Shown here in pieces: positions 17,902 to 26,312 of a stretch of 64,000 nucleotides of DNA. The position numbers and the translations under genes were made by a program. The first letter of the stretch is position 1, and each line of letters starts with the position of its first letter. Source of the DNA: CADEED01 sp036677145 (GTDB lineage: Bacteria > Pseudomonadota > Gammaproteobacteria > Steroidobacterales > Steroidobacteraceae); assembly GCA_036677145.1 (NCBI GenBank), contig JAKFFF010000057.1, forward strand, positions 1-64,000, read 5' to 3'. A model generated the notes under the pieces. That model was given only the letters and a program-made list of their open reading frames with translations, was not told the DNA's origin and did not search any database.

Positions 17902-18912
17902 CTATCTGTCCGGGTTCCGCGACAGCAATTTGACCACCTGCTGGTCGACCCAGTTGTTGCCACCCAGGCTTTCGATGAAGCCGCAGTGGCCACCGTGGGC
18001 CGTCGTGACGATGTCGAGCCGCGGGGAGCGCGCCAGGCGCGCGAGATCCGCGTTTTCGATGATCGGATCATCGAGCGCGGTCAGCACCGTGGCGGGCGCC
18101 GTGAGAGTTGTCAGACGATCACCCGTGATCGCATAACCCGCGAGATAGTCGTCCATGGTCGGATACTCGGTGTGAGCGAGCACGAGTTCGTTGGTCATTC
18201 TGCGCAAATTGCGCAGCCGCAGCAGCGGCTCGAAATCGTAGTGATCGGGCCAGGCGAGCTGTTTCTTGCCGAGTGACCGACTCCACTTGCGCACGAAATA
18301 CGAGTGGTACACCGGGAAACCGCGCTCCAGCGTCACCATGGTCTTCGCCGGATCGAGCAGCGGCGAAACGGCGAAGACGCGCTCGATCGGCAGATCGCGC
18401 GCTTCGCGATGCGCCGCCACGCGCAGCATGAAATTTCCGCCCAGCGAAAAACCGGCGAGCACCATGGGCATGCCCGCGAACTGGCGCGCGAGTTCCTGTA
18501 CCGCGCCGACGACTTCCGGCAAGCGGCAGGAATGGAACAGCTCGCGATTCAGATGGTGCGTGGCGCCGTGGTCGCGCAGGTTGAGACGAACCACCTCGAG
18601 GCCGGCGGCGAACAGGCTCTGCGCCAGCGACAAAACGTATTGCGAATCGGCGCTGCCCTCCCAGCCGTGCAGCAGCACCGCGAGTTTCGTGCCGGGGGCG
18701 CGCCCGCGGCGGGCGGGACTGGAATGAAATGCCTGCAGCGTGACGTTGTCACCACAGGACAGCAGGAGCTCTTCGCTCGCCGCCCGCATCGGCAGCGCGC
18801 GCAGCTCCACGCGCCCGCGATGCATCGGCGAGCTGGGCAGGATCGTCTGTAAATGCCGCCCGCGCAGCCAGCGGCGGGGTTTGAAAGATGTGTCTGGCGG
18901 AAAGCCTGTCAC
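17902..18912 (-). CDS. YheT-family alpha/beta hydrolase
   Basis: 336 residues starting at GTG 18912. Family hallmarks: an N-terminal FKPRRWLRGRHLQTILP, the nucleophile elbow GFSLGGN, oxyanion region LLHGWEGSADSQY, Asp in TALDDPIIE, and His in TAHGGHCGFIE. YheT proteins are cytosolic esterase/hydrolase-like enzymes of unclear substrate. The start overlaps the stop of the upstream response regulator gene by 4 nt (GTGA). That is an odd partner and suggests they are translated together. Confidence 0.88.
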   Translation of the reverse strand: MTGFPPDTSFKPRRWLRGRHLQTILPSSPMHRGRVELRALPMRAASEELLLSCGDNVTLQAFHSSPARRGRAPGTKLAVLLHGWEGSADSQYVLSLAQSLFAAGLEVVRLNLRDHGATHHLNRELFHSCRLPEVVGAVQELARQFAGMPMVLAGFSLGGNFMLRVAAHREARDLPIERVFAVSPLLDPAKTMVTLERGFPVYHSYFVRKWSRSLGKKQLAWPDHYDFEPLLRLRNLRRMTNELVLAHTEYPTMDDYLAGYAITGDRLTTLTAPATVLTALDDPIIENADLARLARSPRLDIVTTAHGGHCGFIESLGGNNWVDQQVVKLLSRNPDR

Positions 18913-20105
18913 TGCGCCTGCAGAGTCTGGGGGGATGCGGACGCGGGTGCAACGGTGGGAGCAACGGCGGGCACAGCGGCGGCCGTAACCGCCGGCGCCG
19001 GCGCGGCCTTCACCGCGGACGCGGCGGCCGGGGACGCGGCGGGGGACGCGGCGGCGGGCGCGACGGGCAGCGGCGTGGCCGTTGCGGCCGGAGCGACCGT
19101 CACCTCGACGGCTGGCACCTCGGCCGGAGTGGCTTCAACGGCGGTGGCGTCCAGCGCCGCTTCCTCGGCCGGCAGGACCTCGGCGGGCGCGGCCGGCGGG
19201 CTAACTACCTCGGGGCGGGCGCGTAGCGTTTCCACTTCCGCATAAGCGGCGGTGAGATCCGTCCGCAGGGCGGCGATTTCGGCTCCCTGGGTCCACCATA
19301 ACCACGACATCGCAGCGGCGCCGCAGACCGCCAGGAATGCAAACGTCCAGCCGACATACGCCCAGGGCCGCCGCTCGGGAATGAGGGTCGGCATGTCGAG
19401 CGTCGGCGCCGGTGTCGCGAGCGACAGCGCCGCGATGTCCGTCTGCAGCTTTTCGGCTTGGGAATCGAGCGTCGTCCCGATGAAGTTGCGCAGCGCGGCG
19501 ACTTCCTTCTGCAACGACTGATCCAGCGCGGCGCGGATTTCCAATGACAGCTTGGGCAGCAGATCCGCGATCGGAAAATGGGGCGCTGCGCCTTCGGCGC
19601 CTGGCGCGACCTCGATCGTTGGAACCGCGGTGGGCAGCACGATGGCGGAGTGCATCGCCGATTCGTTGGCGGACGCGAGCTCCGGCGCGGCCGCCAGGCG
19701 TGTGAACGTGGTCTGTTCGCCCCCGCGCCGGTCGTTCACGAGACGCAGCTGGAACAGCATCTTCGTGACGTCGGCCTGCTTGATCTGCTTGGGCAATACG
19801 CCTTCTGCACCGAGCGCGCGCGCCTGGCCCAGATAGAGGTCTCCTTCCTGGGATGTGTACATCAGGATGGGAATGGCCGACGTGCGCGGATTGTTCTTGA
19901 TGGTCTGCACGGCCTGGAAGCCGTCCATGCCCGGCATCATGTGATCCATGAAGATCACGTCGGGACGATTGCGGGTGAGGTATTCGATCGCGGCCTCGGC
20001 GGATTCCGCGGCGTCGACGAGGATCTCGTGACGCTCGAGGATGCGCGACAGGAACGCGCGTGCAGATTTCGAATCGTCCACGACCAAGGCACGCTTGGAA
20101 GACAT
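18909..20105 (-). CDS. Membrane-anchored response-regulator-like protein
   Basis: 398 residues from ATG 20105, which has GGGGAGAG just upstream. Residues 1-125 are a receiver domain: paired acidic VVDDSKSARAF, phospho-acceptor Asp in VIFMDHMMPGMDG, Thr/Ser in LMYTSQ, Lys in VLPKQ. There is no DNA-binding output domain. A helical segment (about 180-240) leads to one transmembrane helix (about residues 253-275, WAYVGWTFAFLAVCGAAAM). A short coiled coil and about 100 residues of Ala/Pro/Val-rich low complexity follow. If the receiver is cytosolic, the low-complexity tail is periplasmic. Such an architecture suggests a phospho-dependent scaffold. Confidence 0.8.
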   Translation of the reverse strand: MSSKRALVVDDSKSARAFLSRILERHEILVDAAESAEAAIEYLTRNRPDVIFMDHMMPGMDGFQAVQTIKNNPRTSAIPILMYTSQEGDLYLGQARALGAEGVLPKQIKQADVTKMLFQLRLVNDRRGGEQTTFTRLAAAPELASANESAMHSAIVLPTAVPTIEVAPGAEGAAPHFPIADLLPKLSLEIRAALDQSLQKEVAALRNFIGTTLDSQAEKLQTDIAALSLATPAPTLDMPTLIPERRPWAYVGWTFAFLAVCGAAAMSWLWWTQGAEIAALRTDLTAAYAEVETLRARPEVVSPPAAPAEVLPAEEAALDATAVEATPAEVPAVEVTVAPAATATPLPVAPAAASPAASPAAASAVKAAPAPAVTAAAVPAVAPTVAPASASPQTLQAQ

Positions 20106-20717
20106 CCGCTCTCCCCTCTTCACGTCGACAGGATTGTGGAAAGTTTAGCGTCAACAAGGACGCGTTGTGCACGTACTTCCGGCGCCGGACGGAAAAAGTT
20201 TTCTCCGGAGGAGTTCATGACGGCGAAAACCGTAAAGTTTTTCGTCATCGAGCGGAAGTTTTCCGTGGCCACGCAGCGCTGCGGCGAGCGTGATGTCACC
20301 TCGCGTCATGCCCGCACGCGCGCGCCACCGAATGTAAGCGCACTGAAAACGGGCACACACACCCGACGACAAATCCCCGGGGCGAACCCGCGACGCGCGA
20401 TCTCATCGCGCGCGACGAAGACGCACCTGCTGCGACGCACTCGGCAAACTACACGCGGCCCGGCGAACGCGCGGGCCACATCGGATGTGATCCAGCGCAC
20501 GAATGACGGATTTTCCCGCGCTTCGCTGCGCAATTTTTCCCGCGACGCGGGACATACTCGCGCTGTCGATGTTGCCTGCGGCCAAGTCGTTGCAAGTGCA
20601 TCGAGCAGGTACAAATCGGCGGCCAGATACCTTGATGGCCGACGACCGGGGCCTTGGTGCGAACCACCCCATTCGACGATGCGGCGAGGATTGCCGATCG
20701 TCAGGAGCAGGTTCAAT
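20106..20717. other. Long intergenic region with AAGTTT clusters
   Basis: About 610 nt between two minus-strand operons. The first 160 nt contain four AT-rich AAGTTT-type clusters (near 20141, 20197, 20236 and 20257) in otherwise GC-rich DNA. These may include the promoter region of the response-regulator gene on the minus strand. The rest has no recognisable gene apart from the weak plus-strand frame listed at 20217. Confidence 0.4.
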
Positions 20718-20741
20718 TCAGGAGCTGCGCTCCACTCGTGA
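20217..20741 (+). CDS. Doubtful orphan reading frame with strong ribosome-binding site
   Basis: The ATG at 20217 is preceded by CCGGAGGAGTTC, one of the best Shine-Dalgarno sequences in the window. The first 30 codons (MTAKTVKFFVIERKFSVATQ) have normal GC-rich third positions. The rest decays into Arg/Thr/Ser-rich composition without family resemblance, and overlaps the end of the GT4 gene. Either a short gene remnant or a leader-type peptide; the full 174-residue frame is probably not real. Confidence 0.2.
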   Translation: MTAKTVKFFVIERKFSVATQRCGERDVTSRHARTRAPPNVSALKTGTHTRRQIPGANPRRAISSRATKTHLLRRTRQTTRGPANARATSDVIQRTNDGFSRASLRNFSRDAGHTRAVDVACGQVVASASSRYKSAARYLDGRRPGPWCEPPHSTMRRGLPIVRSRFNSGAALHS

Positions 20742-21929
20742 CGGGGTCCCGATGGGACCCCGTCCGACTTCCCGACGCCCGGCGCGACTCAGCACCCTTT
20801 CGTAAAACCCTATCAGCCGGCCCGCCATCTCGAGCGACGCCCAGGATTCCGCGTGCGCGCGCAATTGAGCGCGGCGCGGATCTTCCGGTGACAAGGCCAG
20901 CGCGGTAACGGTCGCTGCGGCGAAAGCTTCTTCATCCTCCGGCACGACGAACGCGCCGCATCCTTCGGTGAGAATCGAGCGCGTCCCGAGCTCGGCGGTC
21001 GACACCACCGGCGTGCCCTGCGCCATGGCCTCGAGCAGCACCAGGCCCTGGGTCTCGGTGCGCGAGGCAAACACGAAGGCATCACCGGCCGCGTAACAAT
21101 CCGGCAGCTCGCGATGCCGGTCGAGATAACCGATGAAGCGCACCTGCGATGCAATGCCGAGTTGTCGCGCGAGTCTTGCCAGGTGTTCGCGGGCCGGCCC
21201 CTCGCCCGCGATCACGAACAGCGCATCGGGCCGGCGCGCGAGCACGCGTACGAACATGCGTAACAGGAAATCGATGTTCTTCTCGTACGCGACGCGGCCG
21301 ACGTACAGCAGCAGAGGTCGTTCCGCGGGCAGGTCGAATTGGCGTCGGAAACTCGCACCATCACCTCGCACGAAACTCGCCGCGGGCAGGCCCGTCGGGA
21401 GCACATCGATCGGCGCCTGGACGCCGTAGTCGACGAGCGCGTCACGCATCGGTGCACTGGGAGAAATCAGCGCGGCCACGTCGTCGCATTGCGAGAGCGT
21501 GAAGCGGCGCGCGATCCAGCGGCCCAGCCGGCGCGGCAGTATCGGCACGTAGTGGTGCAGGTAGTCTTCGAAGAACGTGTGATATGTCGCAACCACCGGC
21601 AGGCCGTGTTCGCGGGCGAAACGCACGCCGCCGTAGTGCGCGATGAACGGCGTGTGGATGTGGACCAGGTCGACCTGCGCGGCGAGTTCGGCGTTCAGCG
21701 CCCGCTTCAGCGGACCGGAAAGGAAGCGCCGATCCTCGGGGTCGCGCGGCACGGCGCCGGAGCGCACCCGCACGATGCCGGGCTCGGTGTCGGCGGCGCC
21801 CGGGTATTCAGGCGCGATCAGAATGGTGTCGACGCCGAGCTCAGCGAGGTCGCCGCGGAAGGTGCGGATCGACGTGGATACTCCGTTGACGCGCGGGAAG
21901 TAGACGTCGGAAACAAACAGGATCCGCAT
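20718..21929 (-). CDS. GT4-family glycosyltransferase
   Basis: 403 residues from ATG 21929 (MRILFVSDVYFPRVNGVSTS). GT-B fold with the N-terminal acceptor domain (HTPFIAHYGGVRFARE) and the donor-binding C-terminal domain (LLYVGRVAYEKNIDFLL, then E-x7-E as ETQGLVLLEAMAQGTP). Closest in feel to phosphatidylinositol mannosyltransferase and diacylglycerol glucosyltransferases. Likely transfers an NDP-sugar to a lipid at the cytosolic membrane face. It lies 11 nt after a PAP2 phosphatase gene on the same strand, which could supply the diacylglycerol acceptor. A perfect 10-bp hairpin (20741-20763) sits inside its 3' end. Confidence 0.87.
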   Translation of the reverse strand: MRILFVSDVYFPRVNGVSTSIRTFRGDLAELGVDTILIAPEYPGAADTEPGIVRVRSGAVPRDPEDRRFLSGPLKRALNAELAAQVDLVHIHTPFIAHYGGVRFAREHGLPVVATYHTFFEDYLHHYVPILPRRLGRWIARRFTLSQCDDVAALISPSAPMRDALVDYGVQAPIDVLPTGLPAASFVRGDGASFRRQFDLPAERPLLLYVGRVAYEKNIDFLLRMFVRVLARRPDALFVIAGEGPAREHLARLARQLGIASQVRFIGYLDRHRELPDCYAAGDAFVFASRTETQGLVLLEAMAQGTPVVSTAELGTRSILTEGCGAFVVPEDEEAFAAATVTALALSPEDPRRAQLRAHAESWASLEMAGRLIGFYERVLSRAGRREVGRGPIGTPSRVERSS

Positions 21930-21940
21930 CTGGCTCCGCG

Positions 21941-22474
21941 TCAGAACAACGACGCACCGAACGCGCCGCAGATCGCGCCGAGCACGGCGCCGACCAGCAC
22001 GTCGGTTGGGTAGTGCAAGCCGAGGACGACGCGCGACGCCGCGATCGCGGCGGCGAGGGGCACCAGCAGCAGCGCAAGCTCCGGAAAGGCGACACAACCC
22101 TGCCAGGTGAATGCAACGGCGTGCAGCGTATGGCCGGACGGAAAGCTGTAACGATCGAGCGGCGCGCCCGCGAGGGAAATTCCCGAGTGGCGGATGAACG
22201 GCCGTTCGCGCACGAAGGTGCGCTTGAGAAATTTGTAAACCGCGAGGCCCGCGGCTCCGGTCGCGAGCATGATCGCGACGACCTTCAGGCCTTCGGCGCC
22301 GTACAGCAGCGGCAGTGCGAGCATCAACGCGTACCAGATGACGCCGTCGCCGAGGCGGCTCGCGGTCATGAAGAACACGCGGACGCCGGTGTGTTCGACG
22401 CCGCGATTGAGCTTGCGGCAGAGCCGGTATTCGGCGGCATCGAAACGGTCGAGCAATGAGCTGTGGCTTCCCAT
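21941..22474 (-). CDS. PAP2-superfamily phosphatase
   Basis: 177 residues, several membrane segments. The three catalytic motifs are complete: KRTFVRERP, PSGHTLH (PSGH) and SRVVLGLHYPTD (SRxxxxxHxxxD). It dephosphorylates a lipid phosphate such as phosphatidate or undecaprenyl pyrophosphate. Cotranscribed with the GT4 gene 11 nt downstream, suggesting glycolipid synthesis. Slightly shorter than typical PgpB but not truncated in the catalytic core. Confidence 0.87.
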   Translation of the reverse strand: MGSHSSLLDRFDAAEYRLCRKLNRGVEHTGVRVFFMTASRLGDGVIWYALMLALPLLYGAEGLKVVAIMLATGAAGLAVYKFLKRTFVRERPFIRHSGISLAGAPLDRYSFPSGHTLHAVAFTWQGCVAFPELALLLVPLAAAIAASRVVLGLHYPTDVLVGAVLGAICGAFGASLF

Positions 22475-22574
22475 GGCTCCGACACGTTAGGGAAGCCGCA
22501 AGGCGGCACGATGACCGCCGTGTTAAGGATTTGTTGCGGGACGGCCGAAATCCCCCGGCCGGGGGTCCGGCTGG

Positions 22575-23411
22575 TCAGGAGGCCGCGAGCTCCCGCATTT
22601 CAGCCACGAGTGCACGCAGGCGTTTTACGGAGCGCGCGCGCTGCTCGGGACTGAGCGATCGGTTGATATCCACGAGCAGCTGCATGAAGCGTTCACGGTT
22701 GGCCTCGTAGGCGCGGCGGTGCTCCGCGTCCCCGCGGCTCTCCGGGCGCGTGATGAAAACCGCGATGCGCTGCGCGAAGTCGGGTTGCGACCGGTACTCC
22801 TCGACCACTGCCCGGAAGGAATTTCGTTCGCCGTCCACAGCCTCGGGATCGCCGCAGTCATCCACCGAAAAGCCGGCGAGCCGTGTCTCGATCAGCGTGC
22901 GCTGCGAAGCGCGCAACCGGCCGGTCCAGCGCTCGACGTTGTCGATCATGCGTTCCACGTTTTCTTCGTGCCGTTCCTCTGGATCGCGCGCGCAGGCTTC
23001 GGCGCGCGATTCGCGTCCCTTTTCGGCGAAGTTCGCGAACATTTCTTCCAGCTGCTCGGGCCGCAATGAGCGCAGCCAGCGCGCCGCATCCGGCGCGCCC
23101 TGGCTCACCGATGCGCGCATGAAATCCTCGACTTCACGGCGGCCATTCTCGAACTGGTCGCGGCTCAGCGGATGTGCGGTGGCAGCGGCGAGCCGCTCGA
23201 GAAAGTCCGCATAACGCGGCAGTTCGTGCCGGCGATGCCAGACGAGAAACTCATCGAGATATTCGCGCAGTTCGCGCGACTGCTCGGCATCCAGCGACAC
23301 CTGGCCCGACACGTAGCGATGCATGAACCAGTCGAGCCGGTTGTACGCGAACTGCGTGCCGCAGGCCGTGAGCGTCAGCACCACGATACCCACCGCGAGC
23401 AAACGTCCCAC
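22575..23411 (-). CDS. DUF6279-type lipoprotein
   Basis: 278 residues from the GTG at 23411, which has GGAGG about 13 nt upstream; a longer version from ATG 23465 would overlap the divergent ydbH start. Lipobox LTLTAC|G, then FAYNRLDWFMHRYVSGQVSLDAEQS, the signature I associate with DUF6279 lipoproteins. The mature domain is almost entirely helical, rich in Arg/Glu, with two conserved Cys (ACARD, DDCGD). No function known. Divergent from ydbH with almost no spacer. Confidence 0.8.
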   Translation of the reverse strand: MGRLLAVGIVVLTLTACGTQFAYNRLDWFMHRYVSGQVSLDAEQSRELREYLDEFLVWHRRHELPRYADFLERLAAATAHPLSRDQFENGRREVEDFMRASVSQGAPDAARWLRSLRPEQLEEMFANFAEKGRESRAEACARDPEERHEENVERMIDNVERWTGRLRASQRTLIETRLAGFSVDDCGDPEAVDGERNSFRAVVEEYRSQPDFAQRIAVFITRPESRGDAEHRRAYEANRERFMQLLVDINRSLSPEQRARSVKRLRALVAEMRELAAS

Positions 23412-23463
23412 GCGCCGCAGAGTTCCTCCGGCGCTAGAATGTCGTCCAATGTTGCGGCAGTTC

Positions 23464-25554
23464 ATGCGGCCCCCTAACCACCGAGCGCCATTCCTGAATG
23501 GCCTCGTGATGCTGGTTGCCTCCCTTCTCGCGTGCATATCGCCCGCGGCGCATGCGGTCGACGCCATCGTGCTCGAAGTGCGCGAACTCACCATCGCCGG
23601 GATCCCGGCGACCAACGTCAGTGCGCGCCTCGACGTCCTGTCCGATAAAAAAACCCGCGCGATCGTGCGTGCGGGCAGCGCGCGGTTGCCCGCGCCCGCG
23701 GGGGTGTTCACCGACCTGCTGCTCGATTGCGAAGAACCCGTAGTCGCCGAACCGCGCTTCGGCTGCGCACGCGGCCGTTTCTCGGCGCGCGGCGGCCCGA
23801 CCGGCGGCATCGACATGAAAGTCGCCATGGAGATGCGCAGTGACACCGGCGTCACCACGCTGAACGGCAGCGACATCCGCATCGCCGGGACCGTCGCCAG
23901 CCTCGATGCGCGCATGGATGAGAAAGGCTGGAAAGTTTCCGGCCGCACCGATTCGGCGCCGATTGCGGCGCTGCGAAAGTTCGCCGAACCGTGGTTCAAG
24001 GTGCCCGCGGATCTGACGATCGACGGCAGCGCAGCAATCGAAGGTTCAGCGGCCGACGATGGGGCGGGCACCACCGCCGACATCGGCGTGCGGCTCGCGG
24101 ACGTGAATCTCACGAACGAGGAAAGCACCATCGTGGCCGAGAAACTTGCCGCGACCGCGCGCCTGCGCGCGCGCCTCGGGGCGGATTCGACGGCGCTCGA
24201 TCTCGAACTGACGGGCGCCGAGGGCCAGGCGTTGCTGGGCCCGATCCTGCTGAATCTCGGCGTGAATCCACTGCGCCTCGAAACCCGCGGCGTGATGCGC
24301 GGGCAGATGCTGTCGATCGACGCGTTCAGGCTCCAGCAGAAGTCGCTGATCGACGTCTCGGGCGAAGGCAGCGTGAATCTGGTGGCTGAGACACCTTCCC
24401 TGTCCGGAAACTTCCAGCTCGCGAAGCTCGAATTCCCGGCGGCCTACACGAGTTACATGCAGATCGCGCTCGCGGCGAGTCTGCTCGGCGATCTTTCGAT
24501 GAGCGGCACCTTGAGCGGGGAGTTGTCCGTGGTCGACAACGGCATCACAAGCCTGCACATGAAACCCGAGGGGCTGGACCTGCGTGACAACCGCGGCCGG
24601 CTGCATATCGAAAAGATGGAAGGCGACGTGCACTGGGCGCCGGCCGGCGCCGGGGTGGCGCAACTCTCGAGACTCGCGTGGAAATCCGGCGGCGCGTATG
24701 GGCTTTCGGGCGGCGCGGCCAACATCGAGTTCGTCGCATTCGATCAGAACTTCGCGCTCGCGCGGCCGACCAAACTACCCGTGTTCGACGGCGGACTCGC
24801 GATCGAGACCTTCGCGATGGCGAATCTCGGCGGCGACCACCTGGAAGTCTCCTTCTCGGGCGCCATCGAGCCGATCAGCATGCCGCTGCTCGCGAAGGCG
24901 TTCGGCTGGCCCGAATTCTCGGGCACGTTGTCCGCGAACATTCCCGGCGTGCGGCTCAAGGACGACGTGCTGACTTTCGACGGCAACGTGGAATCGAACG
25001 TGTTCGGCGGAACCATTGTCGGCAGCAACATCCGGCTGAAGGATCCGCTCGGCAACCTGCCGGAATTCTTCGCCGACGTGCGCGCACGTGATCTGGATCT
25101 GGATCTCGTCACCCGCACCTTCGAGGTCGGCAGCATCACCGGCAAACTCGAAGCCGACGTGCTCGGACTCGAACTTTTCGCATGGACACCGACGCGGTTC
25201 GATGCGCGGCTCGCCACGCCGGAAGGCGACAGATCGCGCCGCCGCATCAGCGCGAAGGCGGTGGGCAGTCTGTCGAACGTGGGTGGCGGCGGCGGCGGCG
25301 TGATCCAGGCGCTGCAATCGGGCGTACTGCGGTTCTTCGATGAATACCGTTACGAAAAGCTAGGCATAACCTGCCGGCTGCGGGGCGACGTGTGCGAGAT
25401 GTCGGGCGTGGAACCCGCGCCGAATGGTTATTTCATCGTGAAAGGCGCGGGAATTCCGCGCATCGATATCATTGGTAATGCCGGGCGCGTGCGCTGGAGC
25501 CAGTTGATGATGTCGATCGAGACGGCCAACTTCGATGAAGTGAGTGTGCAGTAA
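23464..25554 (+). CDS. ydbH: YdbH-like AsmA-superfamily envelope protein
   Basis: 696 residues from ATG 23464 (ATGs at 23449 and 23509 are alternatives; all lead into the signal-like LVMLVASLLACISPAAHA). The body is long repetitive beta structure with an AsmA-like groove. The C-terminus RVRWSQLMMSIETANFDE and the following YnbE/YdbL gene identify the YdbH group (Pfam YdbH-like). In E. coli, YdbH, YhdP and TamB are the redundant bridges moving phospholipid from inner to outer membrane. Together with tamB (35296) this gives two such proteins in the window. Expected location: inner membrane anchor spanning the periplasm. Confidence 0.75.
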   Translation: MRPPNHRAPFLNGLVMLVASLLACISPAAHAVDAIVLEVRELTIAGIPATNVSARLDVLSDKKTRAIVRAGSARLPAPAGVFTDLLLDCEEPVVAEPRFGCARGRFSARGGPTGGIDMKVAMEMRSDTGVTTLNGSDIRIAGTVASLDARMDEKGWKVSGRTDSAPIAALRKFAEPWFKVPADLTIDGSAAIEGSAADDGAGTTADIGVRLADVNLTNEESTIVAEKLAATARLRARLGADSTALDLELTGAEGQALLGPILLNLGVNPLRLETRGVMRGQMLSIDAFRLQQKSLIDVSGEGSVNLVAETPSLSGNFQLAKLEFPAAYTSYMQIALAASLLGDLSMSGTLSGELSVVDNGITSLHMKPEGLDLRDNRGRLHIEKMEGDVHWAPAGAGVAQLSRLAWKSGGAYGLSGGAANIEFVAFDQNFALARPTKLPVFDGGLAIETFAMANLGGDHLEVSFSGAIEPISMPLLAKAFGWPEFSGTLSANIPGVRLKDDVLTFDGNVESNVFGGTIVGSNIRLKDPLGNLPEFFADVRARDLDLDLVTRTFEVGSITGKLEADVLGLELFAWTPTRFDARLATPEGDRSRRRISAKAVGSLSNVGGGGGGVIQALQSGVLRFFDEYRYEKLGITCRLRGDVCEMSGVEPAPNGYFIVKGAGIPRIDIIGNAGRVRWSQLMMSIETANFDEVSVQ

Positions 25555-25688
25555 CGCCGATGGACTCCGACCGCGTTCAGGCCAATAATCGCGCGCACAT
25601 TTGACGTATGGCGCGTTCAGGGCGCATTCATCGGTTGGCCCCGATCATGCCGTCGTCAGGCTCGCGCCTGGAACCAAGGAGTTTTTCA

Positions 25689-26303
25689 ATGCGACGCATA
25701 TTGCCTCTCAAGATTGCCCTGGCGACCCTGCTGATCGCTGCGTGCGTCACGATCAACGTGTATTTCCCCGCCGCCGCCGCCGACCGGGCTGCCGACCAGG
25801 TGATCAACGACATCACGGGTGCCGGCAAGAGCAACACCACCGCGCCGCCGCAGTCCTTCATGGCGCCAGCCCGTGAGCACGATGTCCTTCTCGTCGCGTT
25901 CGGCAACGCGCTCAATGCCCTGGTGCCGGCCGCGCATGCGCAGGGTGCCGAGGCGCTCGATGTGAGCTCGCCCGCCATCACGCGCATTTCGGCGTCGATG
26001 AAGCAGCGCTTCGAGGAGCTGCGCAAGTTCTTCGCGAGCGGCGCGATTGGCCTCACGAACAACGGCGACATCGCGGTGCGCGACATCAATGCCGTCGCCC
26101 TGCCGGATCGCGCCACGGTGAAGCGCCTGGTCGCGGAAGACAACGCCGACCGCGCCCAGCTGTACTCTGAAATCGCGAAGGCGAACAACAAGCCCGAGTG
26201 GGAAGGCGACATCCGCAAGAGCTTCGCGCGCCGCTGGGTGGAAACCGGCGCGCAGCCCGGCTGGTACTTCCAGGACGCCGGTGGCGCCTGGAAACAGAAG
26301 TAA
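25689..26303 (+). CDS. ydbL: YnbE-YdbL fusion lipoprotein (DUF1318)
   Basis: 204 residues, AAGGAG ahead of the ATG. Lipobox LIAAC|V (Cys19). Residues 20-42 (VTINVYFPAAAADRAADQVI) match the short YnbE lipoprotein. Residues 65-84 are hydrophobic and end AAHA|Q, like a second signal peptide. From about 97 the DUF1318/YdbL domain follows (SGAIGLTNNGDI, AEDNADRAQLYSEIAKAN, CTD WYFQDAGGAWKQK). In E. coli ynbE and ydbL are separate genes after ydbH; YdbL acts as a chaperone-like partner controlling YdbH-YnbE multimers. Here they are one polypeptide. A terminator follows 20 nt after the stop. Confidence 0.8.
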   Translation: MRRILPLKIALATLLIAACVTINVYFPAAAADRAADQVINDITGAGKSNTTAPPQSFMAPAREHDVLLVAFGNALNALVPAAHAQGAEALDVSSPAITRISASMKQRFEELRKFFASGAIGLTNNGDIAVRDINAVALPDRATVKRLVAEDNADRAQLYSEIAKANNKPEWEGDIRKSFARRWVETGAQPGWYFQDAGGAWKQK

Positions 26304-26312
26304 TCTAGTTAG

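Noticed and set aside
20741..20763. Perfect 10-bp hairpin at the 3' end of the GT4 gene
   Set aside because: Striking, but within coding sequence and without a T-tract downstream on the minus strand, so not called a terminator.
22551..22564. CCCCCGGCCGGGGG palindrome before the DUF6279 stop
   Set aside because: No T-tract on either strand and typical of chance GC palindromes; not supported as a terminator.
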